Shown one piece after another: positions 57,597 through 64,000 of a DNA stretch of 64,000 nucleotides. The position numbers were made by a program, and so were the translations under genes. This DNA is from CAZYAK01 sp964403335. Lineage in GTDB: Bacteria; Patescibacteriota; Gracilibacteria; Peribacterales; Peribacteraceae. Positions within the stretch are counted from its first letter, which is position 1. Each line of letters opens with the position of its first letter. The notes below the pieces were generated by a model that did not search any database, had not been told where the DNA came from, and worked only from the letters and a program-made list of their open reading frames with translations. The stretch covers positions 8,920-72,919 of the forward strand of contig CAYOFI010000007.1 in NCBI GenBank assembly GCA_964403335.1, in the 5' to 3' direction.

Positions 57597-60320
57597 TTAC
57601 TTTTTCTTCTTCGCCTTCTCCACCTCCGCAACCATCGACTTGCTCGGCGGCGGGACTCCCCCGCTCGCTTCCAGCTTTTTCTGAAGCGCCTCCATATTCG
57701 CCACGTCTTCCGGGCCCATCGGGTCGCCCTTCATCTGCTTTTTGCGGAGCATATTGAAGTCATTGGTCCACATCTCCCGGTCCCGCCACCGGCGGTATTC
57801 CTCCAACGTCATGCCCTTGGCTTTGGCTTTCTTTTGCTCTTCATCCGCTTTCTCTTTGGACTTGGCGCTGGTGACGGCGGTCTTGCGCGACGTGCGCCCT
57901 GTCTGCACCCACTTGCCGATCTTATCCTGCACAACGTCCCGCTCCTCGGCGTAGCGCTCGCGCGACAAGCGCCGGATCTTCTCCACCCTGCCTTCATCTT
58001 GTTCAAACACCGGCGGCGCCAGCGTGCTGACGGAGAACGGCTTACTGGGAATACCTTTGATCATCAGGCGGTAGTACGCGTGGTACTTGGGCAAACTCAA
58101 AATATCTTTCGGCAGGACCATTTCTTCAAACTGCAAGCTGAGCGGCTCTGCGTCATCGGAGCCCACTTGGAACACCACCATGCTCCCCACGTTCCCGAAC
58201 ACCGCATCGCGCAACGCCGTGCTCTTGTCTCCTATCAACAATTGATTCACATACTGATGCGCCATCGTCAGGTTCAAACGATATTTGCGCGCCTCGGACA
58301 GAATCGTTGCAAAAGATTCCGTCGCAAAGTTCTGGAACTCATCCACATACAGATAGAAATCCCGGCGTTCCTTCTCCGGAATATCCGCCCGGCTCATAGC
58401 ATCCAATTGGAACTTCGTGACGAACATGGAGCCCAAGAATGCCGAGTTATCTTCCCCCAGTTTTCCCTTACTCAGATTCATCAAAATGATTTTTCCGGAA
58501 TCCATCGCATGACGGATGTCCAGCTTGCTGGTCACTTGGCCGACGATGTTGCGGATGAGCGGCGTCGATAATAATTGCCCGATCTTGTTCTGAATCGCGG
58601 CCATCGCTTCGGTTTGATACTTCTCCGACCACGACGTGAATTCATCTTCCCAGAAACTCTTCACCACGTGGTCATGCACGTGCTCCAGGATTTTGTCGCG
58701 GAACGCGGGGTCGGCGAACATGCGCATGATCCCGAGCATGGATTGATTTCCCGCTTCCGTCAGCGCCAACAGCGTGTTGCGCAGAATATATTCCATACGT
58801 CCGGAGAACGCCTCCGGCCAGAGTTTTTTAAAGACGCTCATCAGTCCGGAGACGACGAGGGACCTCTGCTCTTCGGTTTTGACCGACAGCATGTTGAACG
58901 CCATGGGATAGTTCTTATCGGCGGGGTCAAACAAGATCACATCATTGCTGCGCTCCTTCGGCACGAATCTTAAACACGCCTCGATCAAATCCCCGTGCGG
59001 ATCGATGACGGCGACACCTTTCCCCGCTTGGATATCGGAAAAGATCATGTTTTCCAGAAGCGTCGATTTACCCATACCCGTCTTTCCGATGATGTAGATG
59101 TGACGCCTGCGATCATCGACGCGGATACCGAATTTGCGCCGCTCGCCGCGGAAAACGGCCTCCCCCAGCACCGTCAGCTCTTCGCCATTCTCGTCCTGCG
59201 TTCCTCCTCCGACCGCGATGGGCAAATCGACCGGCGGCTCCAGCTTTTTGCTCGTGACCCAATCGAAGTTGGGGGTTTTCACGAGAATGCTTGGGACGTG
59301 CCACAGGGTCGCCACTTCTTCATCCGACAGCACAAATGGACGCGCTTTGAATCCTTGCGGGATGTGTTTCTCCGTCGTCATCTCCAACGCGTGGAAGCCG
59401 TTGCTCTGCGGCAGCGTAAACTGGCGGAAGCTTCCCGCGATTTCATCCAGTTTGTGCGACGCTTCGTCCTTGTACTTGGCAGAGGTAATAACGCTGATGC
59501 GTACGTTCACTTTGAATAGCAATCGATTGAGCTTATCTACAGCACCCGTTATTCTGTCTTCTCGTTCATGACTACGCATACTCACTTTATTTTCCTCATC
59601 TGCTGCAGTCTCAGTTTCTTTTACCTCACCACTAAGGAGAGATACCTGCGTTTTAGATCGACGAAACCATGTACGAAATCCACCAAAAAGCATATCGATG
59701 GGAAATGCACCGACTCGTTCCCATCCTCGTGCCATATGTACTCTGGTAAACAACTTACCGAATTTTCCCGAATGCTTAAAAATTCCCTGATCTAATAACG
59801 GCAAGAATTTAAATGCTTTCTTGCGATTCCAACTTCTCATTGGCTGGATGATGATCTGAACATGTCCCCGCATTCCCGGCTTTTGATACCGCACGAGCGT
59901 CGCCAGCACGCCTCCGATTGTATCGATGACCCTCCGCGACGCCATGTCGACATACTGTGGGTGGCGCTTAATGGGAAAGAGTTCCGATTCCGTCAGCTCC
60001 AAATCCCGCGATACGACGATTTCTCCGGACTTCGCGTCCAGCTCCGCAGGCTGCACAATTTCGATCTCCGCATCCGGATATTGACCATACAGTTGGCTTT
60101 CCAGGAGCGGCGCGGATTTCTTTGCCGATCGCGCAAACAATGCAATTTTCCCCTCCATCATGCCAATCTCCAACGACAGCGGGCCGCCTTTGCTGGACAG
60201 CGAATGCAGCGACGCCAACACCACTTCCGTCATCATCGGCCCGCGCGCCGCGCTCACCTCGTCCAAATCAGGGAGCGAGGGGCGGATACGAAGCAAGATT
60301 TGTCCGGAGTCGGAGGACAT
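57597..60320 (-). CDS. TraG/VirD4-like ATPase with N-terminal extension
   Basis: A 907-residue protein. Residues about 410-800 form a TraG/VirD4/VirB4-like ATPase: Walker A IIGKTGMGKSTLLENM (near 408-423), GVAVIDPHGDLIE, the Walker B-like FYLYVDEFQNFATESFATIL near 655, and MAHQYVNQL. The first 390 residues have a long domain seen in Patescibacteria homologues, and the C-terminus is a charged, Lys-rich tail. Such proteins occur widely in CPR genomes, often away from relaxases; they may move DNA or protein at the membrane, or serve pili. No other secretion gene is nearby, so its partner is unknown. Confidence 0.85.
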   Translation of the reverse strand: MSSDSGQILLRIRPSLPDLDEVSAARGPMMTEVVLASLHSLSSKGGPLSLEIGMMEGKIALFARSAKKSAPLLESQLYGQYPDAEIEIVQPAELDAKSGEIVVSRDLELTESELFPIKRHPQYVDMASRRVIDTIGGVLATLVRYQKPGMRGHVQIIIQPMRSWNRKKAFKFLPLLDQGIFKHSGKFGKLFTRVHMARGWERVGAFPIDMLFGGFRTWFRRSKTQVSLLSGEVKETETAADEENKVSMRSHEREDRITGAVDKLNRLLFKVNVRISVITSAKYKDEASHKLDEIAGSFRQFTLPQSNGFHALEMTTEKHIPQGFKARPFVLSDEEVATLWHVPSILVKTPNFDWVTSKKLEPPVDLPIAVGGGTQDENGEELTVLGEAVFRGERRKFGIRVDDRRRHIYIIGKTGMGKSTLLENMIFSDIQAGKGVAVIDPHGDLIEACLRFVPKERSNDVILFDPADKNYPMAFNMLSVKTEEQRSLVVSGLMSVFKKLWPEAFSGRMEYILRNTLLALTEAGNQSMLGIMRMFADPAFRDKILEHVHDHVVKSFWEDEFTSWSEKYQTEAMAAIQNKIGQLLSTPLIRNIVGQVTSKLDIRHAMDSGKIILMNLSKGKLGEDNSAFLGSMFVTKFQLDAMSRADIPEKERRDFYLYVDEFQNFATESFATILSEARKYRLNLTMAHQYVNQLLIGDKSTALRDAVFGNVGSMVVFQVGSDDAEPLSLQFEEMVLPKDILSLPKYHAYYRLMIKGIPSKPFSVSTLAPPVFEQDEGRVEKIRRLSRERYAEERDVVQDKIGKWVQTGRTSRKTAVTSAKSKEKADEEQKKAKAKGMTLEEYRRWRDREMWTNDFNMLRKKQMKGDPMGPEDVANMEALQKKLEASGGVPPPSKSMVAEVEKAKKKK

Positions 60321-60347
60321 AGGGATAGTGTACAGGGAAATAGGCAA

Positions 60348-60447
60348 TCAATTGAAAATGAAAAATTGAGAATTGAAAATGGAAAATTATGGAAGTACAT
60401 CCGATTTCCGAGCCCCCGCTGAATTTTCAATTCTCAATTTTCAATTA
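60348..60447. repeat. short-tandem-repeat palindrome J (GAAAATT type)
   Basis: Same family as B and E, with the same GGAAGTAC-like start to its centre. It separates hrcA from the TraG-like gene; the hrcA stop (60441-60443) lies in the right arm. Confidence 0.85.
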
Positions 60448-61151
60448 CTCCGCAGCAGATCCCCCACCATTTCCATCGCCACCGTGTTATACGCATAATC
60501 CATCCGCATGGGCCCCAGAATCCCGATCATCCCCTTGCGGTCACGCTGCCGGTATTCTGTCACCATCAAGCTGCAGCTCTGGATCTGCGGGAACACGTGC
60601 TCGTCGCCGATGTAATAGCGGATTTTGTCATCGACCTCCACGTGATCTAATAACTCCGTCAGACGTTCTTCCAACACTTCGACAACGCTGGAAGCCAGAA
60701 GCGGATTGCTCTGGAACTCCGGCTGACGCAGAACGTTTGCGAGGCCCAGGTAATACACACCGGGCTTGTGCGGAACAGTGGCGAAGGCGACATTCGGGAT
60801 CATCTGCGAAAGCAGACCGACGGCTTCATACGCCCGCTCTTGATCCTTGCGCTGGAAGTATTGCTCTTTCAATGACGAAAACTTCTGCCGCACGATTTTC
60901 TCCTGGCCCACAGGGTCCATGAATTCCTTCACATACATCCGGTAGCCCCGAGCCGTCGGGATCCGTCCCGCAGAAATATGCGGCTGCTCCAAAAATCCCT
61001 GGTCTTCCAAGGCGCTCATCTCGGCGCGGATCGTGGCAGATGACAGGGTAAAGTCCCCACTTTCAAGCAGACGCTTACTCCCGACGGGAAGTGCGGTCTG
61101 GATGAATTGATCGATAATGGCGGCCAGGAGTTTGCTTTGGCGCTCGTCCAT
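60441..61151 (-). CDS. hrcA: heat-inducible transcription repressor HrcA
   Basis: A 236-residue HrcA. The N-terminal winged helix (LLAAIIDQFIQTALPVGSKR, LESGDFTLSSATIRAEMSAL) and linker EDQGFLEQPHISAGRIPTARGYRMYV are unmistakable. The C-terminal part is shorter than the usual (about 340 total) but keeps the IGDEHVFPQIQSCSLMV and GMIGILGPMRMDYAYNTVAM dimer/GAF-like segments. HrcA represses chaperone genes by binding CIRCE, and a CIRCE-like site lies 11 bases before its own start, so autoregulation is likely. The stop codon is supplied by palindrome J. Confidence 0.95.
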   Translation of the reverse strand: MDERQSKLLAAIIDQFIQTALPVGSKRLLESGDFTLSSATIRAEMSALEDQGFLEQPHISAGRIPTARGYRMYVKEFMDPVGQEKIVRQKFSSLKEQYFQRKDQERAYEAVGLLSQMIPNVAFATVPHKPGVYYLGLANVLRQPEFQSNPLLASSVVEVLEERLTELLDHVEVDDKIRYYIGDEHVFPQIQSCSLMVTEYRQRDRKGMIGILGPMRMDYAYNTVAMEMVGDLLRSN

Positions 61152-61161
61152 GCAGTGAAGT

Positions 61162-61188
61162 GTAGCAGTCTACGGCACTGAGTGCTAT
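61162..61188 (-). promoter_or_regulatory. degenerate CIRCE operator
   Basis: The plus strand reads GTAGCAGTC, nine bases, GAGTGCTAT. Compared with the CIRCE consensus TTAGCACTC-N9-GAGTGCTAA the halves match at 7 and 8 of 9 positions with the exact spacer length. It lies 11-37 bases upstream of the hrcA start, ideal for repression of hrcA. Confidence 0.75.
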
Positions 61189-61231
61189 TTGGAGGGCATA
61201 GAGGGGATAGACGGCATAGAAGCGATAGAGG
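61188..61231. repeat. palindrome K, left arm
   Basis: Words GGCATAGAGGGGATAGACGG and CATAGAAGCGATAGAGG. The right arm at 61711-61750 is its approximate reverse complement, so the four-helix-bundle gene sits in the loop of a broken-up repeat palindrome. Confidence 0.7.
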
Positions 61232-61351
61232 CGTTCCACATGCTGATGGAACAGGAGTTTTTGTTTTGTACTAGAGAAATAATCGATTATTGAAAAAAGA
61301 TCGATACATGAAGCTATTTCGATGTCCGGAAGCTGCAGAGAAGATAGTGGC

Positions 61352-61708
61352 ATGTACCACCGACCCTACGAAAAATTGATCGCCTGGAAAGAAGCTCATG
61401 CTCTATGTCTATGGACCTATGACATTACTTCACACTTCCCATCCTCCGAGCGATTCCGACTCATTGATCAAATGTGCCGATCAAGTTCCAGCGTACCGAC
61501 CAATCTTGCAGAAGGCTGTGGAAAAGCATCGCCACAAGAACGACGGAGATACTACGAAATCTCTTCCTGTTCCTTAGAAGAATTGCATTACCTATGCGTT
61601 CTTGGCCGTGATTTGCGATATATCGATGCTGCTACCTTCAGTACAGCAGAGGATCGAATACGAAGAACTAGCTATCTAATTAACTGCCTCCGGCAATCAA
61701 CCAAATAA
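61352..61708 (+). CDS. four-helix-bundle protein (S23 / 23S rRNA-IVP family)
   Basis: A 118-residue four-helix-bundle protein of the 23S rRNA intervening-sequence/S23 family: the opening YEKLIAWKEAHALCLWTYDI, RLIDQMCRSSSSVPTNLAEG, SPQERRRYYEISSCSLEELH and a final LINCLRQSTK. The family is common in Patescibacteria, often as an orphan; the crystal structures show pentamers, with no known activity. The ATG at 61352 is set by homology. It is flanked by the two arms of palindrome K, which suggests insertion into an existing repeat spacer. Confidence 0.9.
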   Translation: MYHRPYEKLIAWKEAHALCLWTYDITSHFPSSERFRLIDQMCRSSSSVPTNLAEGCGKASPQERRRYYEISSCSLEELHYLCVLGRDLRYIDAATFSTAEDRIRRTSYLINCLRQSTK

Positions 61709-61710
61709 AA

Positions 61711-61750
61711 AACCTCTATCGCGTCTATCCCCTCTATTACGTCTATGCCT
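61711..61750. repeat. palindrome K, right arm
   Basis: CCTCTATCGCGTCTATCCCC and TCTATTACGTCTATGCC, complementary to the left arm. The rpmE stop codon (61743-61745) lies within it. Confidence 0.7.
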
Positions 61751-61958
61751 TCTTCTGTGCCGCCTGCAACTTGCGGAAGCGGTCGATACGTCCGCCACGA
61801 GCTTCCTGCTGGGCCTTACCCGTGTAGACGGGATGGCACATCCGGCACGTTTCCACGGACTGCTCCTCCACGGTGGAAGGGATCAGGTAGACGGCCTTGC
61901 AGTTCATGCAGGTCGTTTTGGCCTTTGCGTGCATCGTGGGGTGGATACCGGTCTTCAT
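61743..61958 (-). CDS. rpmE: 50S ribosomal protein L31
   Basis: A 71-residue bL31 protein of the zinc-binding type. KTGIHPTMHAKAKTTCMNCK, TCRMCHPVYTGKAQ and the GGRIDRFRKL tail are the standard family pattern; zinc would be held by the two CxxC pairs. It is on the minus strand 45 bases downstream of gyrA, with its stop inside a repeat arm. Confidence 0.93.
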   Translation of the reverse strand: MKTGIHPTMHAKAKTTCMNCKAVYLIPSTVEEQSVETCRMCHPVYTGKAQQEARGGRIDRFRKLQAAQKKA

Positions 61959-62003
61959 AGCTGGGGGATTGTACAGAATTCAGAAAATGGTGCAAGGGAT
62001 ACC

Positions 62004-63572
62004 TTACTTGCCCTCCGCCATCTCTTTTTCAATGCGTTTGGCGCGGCGTTTGGCGGCTTTTTCGACTTTCTCCAGCATTTCGGCCTCCCCTTCCAACGCC
62101 TCCACCTCGCCCTCGCGCTCTTCCATCGCGGCCTGCAAGACAGCCTCTTCGCTCTCTTTATCGTGGCGGACGACGCTCATGGTGGCGACTTTGTCCCCGC
62201 CATTCAGGCGCATCACGATCACGCCCTGCGTGGCGCGGCCGCGGGATGGGATCTCCGTCAGCTGCATACGGACCATCTGGCCCTGCTTGGAGACACACAA
62301 GAGGTCGCCTTCCTGACCCTGCGTCAGCACGTGACCTCCCACAATATTGCCGGTCTTGGCCGTGAGTTCGGCAGCCTTCACACCGGAGCCACCGCGTCCT
62401 TGCAGACGGTACTGACTGACCGGTGTCATCTTGCCGAGACCGTTTTCCATGACCACAAGGAGCTGCGAGTTCTGGTCGATGATCGCGGCTGCCTCCACCA
62501 CTTCATCACCGTCATTGAGGTCGATACCGCGCACACCCGCTGCGGCGCGGCCCATGCTGCGGACATCGGTTTCTTTAAAGCGGATGGACTTTCCTTTGCG
62601 GGAAAGCAGGAAGATCTCATCGTCACCGTTCGTGGCCACCACCCATTTCAGCTCATCGCCTGCATTGAGTTTTTGCGCGATAAGTCCGGAGCGGCGGATG
62701 TTTTCGAATTCCGTCGTATCCGTGCGTTTCACCGTGCCTTTGTTCGTGGCCATGAAGAGGTGCTTTTTATCGCTCAAATCGGATTTGAGCATCGCCGTGA
62801 TGCGCTCCTCGGGTTGCAGCTGAAGCAAGTTCACGATGGCCTGGCCCTTCGCTACTCTTCCGGCTTGCGGCAATTCGAACGTGGGGAAACGGAACACGCG
62901 GCCGGTATTCGTGAAGTAGAGCACGTCGTCGTGGTTCATGACGTGGAGCAAGCTCATCACCTCGTCGTCGTCTTTGGTGGTCATGCTCTTGATGCCCTTG
63001 CCGCCGCGGTGTTGCATGCGGAACTGCACGGGGCTCAAACGCTTCACATACCCGCCGCGCGTGAGCGTCACGATCATCGGCGCGTTCGGGATGGTGTCGC
63101 GCGCGGAGAATTCGCCCACCGCGTGCGGCACGATGGTCGTGCGGCGCGGGTCGGCGTAGGACTTTTTGACCTCGGCCAGCTCCGTCACGATGATGCCGTC
63201 GATCCGCTTGGGGCTCTTGAGGATGGCTTCGCACTCGGCGATGAACGCCAGTTTCTCCTTCAATGCCTCTTCGATCTTCTTCCGTTCCAGACCCGCCAAT
63301 GTCTGCAAGCGCATCTGGAGAATGGCGTCGGCTTGAATGTCGGAGAGCTTGAATTTCTTGATCAAATTCACCTTCGCCAATTCCTTGGTCTCGCTCTTGC
63401 GGATCGTGTCGATGACGGCGTCGATGTCATCCAACGCGATCTTCAATCCTTCCAAAATATGCGCGCGTTCCTTGGCGCGGTCGCGTTCAAACGTCACGCG
63501 GCGGCGGATGACGACGCGGCGATGCTCAATGAAGATCTGCAGCAATTCCTGCAGGTTCATCAAGCGCGGCTG
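62004..63572 (-). CDS. gyrA: DNA gyrase subunit A, C-terminal part (truncated by assembly gap)
   Basis: About 522 residues of GyrA. The end of the coiled-coil and tower region (LQMRLQTLAGLERKKIEEAL) leads into the C-terminal beta-pinwheel with blade repeats such as ILFFTNTGRV-like DVLYFTNTGRVFRFPTFELP. The GyrA box lies in RMQHRGGKGIKSM (QHRGGKG), which distinguishes gyrase from ParC and is needed for supercoiling. The 5' side is cut at the run of Ns (63573-63582); the remainder resumes at 63747. The reading frame itself is intact on both sides. Confidence 0.94.
   Translation of the reverse strand, partial: QPRLMNLQELLQIFIEHRRVVIRRRVTFERDRAKERAHILEGLKIALDDIDAVIDTIRKSETKELAKVNLIKKFKLSDIQADAILQMRLQTLAGLERKKIEEALKEKLAFIAECEAILKSPKRIDGIIVTELAEVKKSYADPRRTTIVPHAVGEFSARDTIPNAPMIVTLTRGGYVKRLSPVQFRMQHRGGKGIKSMTTKDDDEVMSLLHVMNHDDVLYFTNTGRVFRFPTFELPQAGRVAKGQAIVNLLQLQPEERITAMLKSDLSDKKHLFMATNKGTVKRTDTTEFENIRRSGLIAQKLNAGDELKWVVATNGDDEIFLLSRKGKSIRFKETDVRSMGRAAAGVRGIDLNDGDEVVEAAAIIDQNSQLLVVMENGLGKMTPVSQYRLQGRGGSGVKAAELTAKTGNIVGGHVLTQGQEGDLLCVSKQGQMVRMQLTEIPSRGRATQGVIVMRLNGGDKVATMSVVRHDKESEEAVLQAAMEEREGEVEALEGEAEMLEKVEKAAKRRAKRIEKEMAEGK
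63535..63572. repeat. duplicated gyrA flank, copy 1
   Basis: A 38-bp gyrA segment ending at the Ns; it occurs again at 63747-63784 with one base difference (T versus C), which changes Met to Val in GyrA. Most likely two overlapping contigs that failed to merge. Confidence 0.9.
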
Positions 63573-63582
63573 NNNNNNNNNN
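63573..63582. other. assembly gap (10 N)
   Basis: Ten Ns mark a scaffold join inside gyrA. The gap is followed by AT-rich sequence unlike anything else in the window. Confidence 0.99.
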
Positions 63583-63746
63583 TATATTAATAAACTTTCT
63601 GATATCAATACAAAAGAGCTTGAAAAAATAATCAAAGAACATGTTTTAAATAAAGTTGACCATCTACACCTAAATTACGATGTGCCTGAATTTACTGATA
63701 ATAACCCTACTATCGAGGTTATGGTTGTAATCTTCTGGAGATGGTT
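63583..63746 (+). pseudogene. foreign AT-rich fragment of a 6-pyruvoyl-tetrahydropterin synthase-like (QueD) gene
   Basis: The plus-strand frame from the Ns reads INKLSDINTKELEKIIKEHV, LNKVDHLHLNYDVPEF and NPTIEVMVVIFWRWL. This matches the central part of QueD/PTPS proteins (the LDHxxLN and NPTxEN motifs). Its AT-rich composition differs sharply from the window. Being inside gyrA, next to Ns and a duplicated flank, it is almost certainly a scaffolding artefact and not a gene of this organism. Confidence 0.75.
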
Positions 63747-64000
63747 ATCTGCAGCAATTCCTGCAGGTTCACCAAGCGCGGCTGGATGCCGTCCGCAAGC
63801 GCGATCATGTTGTAGCCGAAGCTGCTTTGGAGTTCCGTGTGCTTGAAGAGCAGGTTCAACACTTTCTGCGGATAGGAATCCTTTTTGAGTTCGATGATGA
63901 TGCGGATCCCCTCGCGGTCGGACTCGTCGCGGATATCGGAGATGCCCTGGATGATTTTGTCCGTCACGAGGTGCGCCATTTTCTCGATCATCGTGGACTT
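63747..64000 (-). CDS. gyrA: DNA gyrase subunit A, middle part (partial at window edge)
   Basis: GyrA continues on the minus strand: IEKMAHLVTDKIIQGISDIR, DESDREGIRIIIELKKDSYP, LLFKHTELQSSFGYNMIALA and DGIQPRLVNLQELLQ, which is the tower region directly preceding the first fragment. The two fragments share the QPRL(M/V)NLQELLQ overlap. The N-terminal breakage-reunion domain with the active tyrosine lies outside the window. Confidence 0.94.

Noticed and set aside
61188..61750. Insertion sequence carrying the four-helix-bundle gene between terminal inverted repeats
   Set aside because: The arms are the tandem-repeat palindrome type seen without cargo elsewhere, and the protein is not a transposase. 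Insertion of the gene into an existing palindrome is more likely.
1..64000. Recoded TGA as Gly or Trp, as in some CPR lineages
   Set aside because: TGA is used as a stop at clear gene ends (for example the exporter at 565-567 and the 50-residue frame at 41993-41995), and conserved genes contain no internal TGA.
1..64000. CRISPR array
   Set aside because: No set of identical repeats with regular unique spacers; the tandem words in intergenic palindromes are degenerate and contiguous, and no cas gene is present.

Overview
The window is a metagenome-style bacterial scaffold of moderately high GC (mid-50s by eye). TGA, TAA and TAG are all used as stops. Most genes lack a recognisable Shine-Dalgarno sequence, are tightly packed, and often overlap or converge. 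The gene content fits a Patescibacteria/CPR lineage, with Peregrinibacteria-like as my best guess: four-helix-bundle protein, TraG/VirD4-like ATPase, GH57 plus GH15 enzymes, Lys-rich histone-like tail, SLH-CAP protein, archaeal-type mevalonate genes. The taxonomic placement is inference; no rRNA gene is present.

Layout. 1-9 kb: two SRPBCC proteins, a DHA2 drug exporter, a double VOC protein, a very large CheB-CheR-PAS-histidine kinase fusion, a secreted GH26-like protein, a PAS protein and tRNA-Gly. 9-25 kb: ABC-F ATPase, SLH-CAP surface protein, a second unusual tRNA-Gly, RelA-type synthetase, TrmB-like regulator, an 836-residue unrecognised protein with a PLP-enzyme-like centre, a beta-propeller protein, M29 aminopeptidase, YggT-like protein, MgtE and an oxidoreductase-Rieske fusion. 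25-35 kb: an isoprenoid block (idi, uppS, mevalonate kinase, mvaD, HMG-CoA reductase, then mvaS, thiolase and a DUF35-guanylate kinase fusion). It is interrupted between HMG-CoA reductase and mvaS by a compositionally foreign pepD/orphan pair. 35-41 kb: alpha-glucan genes (GT4, GH57, GH15). 41-49 kb: housekeeping (maf, trpS, pseudouridine synthase, dcd), two GIY-YIG genes, tRNA-Val and a broken tRNA-Val. 49-64 kb: a large orphan, lipoproteins, dnaX, formyl-THF cyclo-ligase, glyA, dgkA, a gene-free structured stretch, a TraG-like ATPase, hrcA with a CIRCE-like site, rpmE and gyrA.

The mevalonate genes would carry acetyl-CoA to IPP and DMAPP and on to undecaprenyl diphosphate, except that no phosphomevalonate kinase is visible. 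The most distinctive features are the DUF35-guanylate kinase fusion beside thiolase and HMG-CoA synthase, and about a dozen intergenic spacers that are palindromes built from short degenerate tandem repeats of different sequence. Others are an apparently structured untranslated region ending in a good terminator, and a tRNA-Val remnant with a 23-bp palindrome in its D-loop. The last 430 bases contain an assembly artefact: gyrA is broken by 10 Ns, an AT-rich foreign fragment and a duplicated 38-bp flank.
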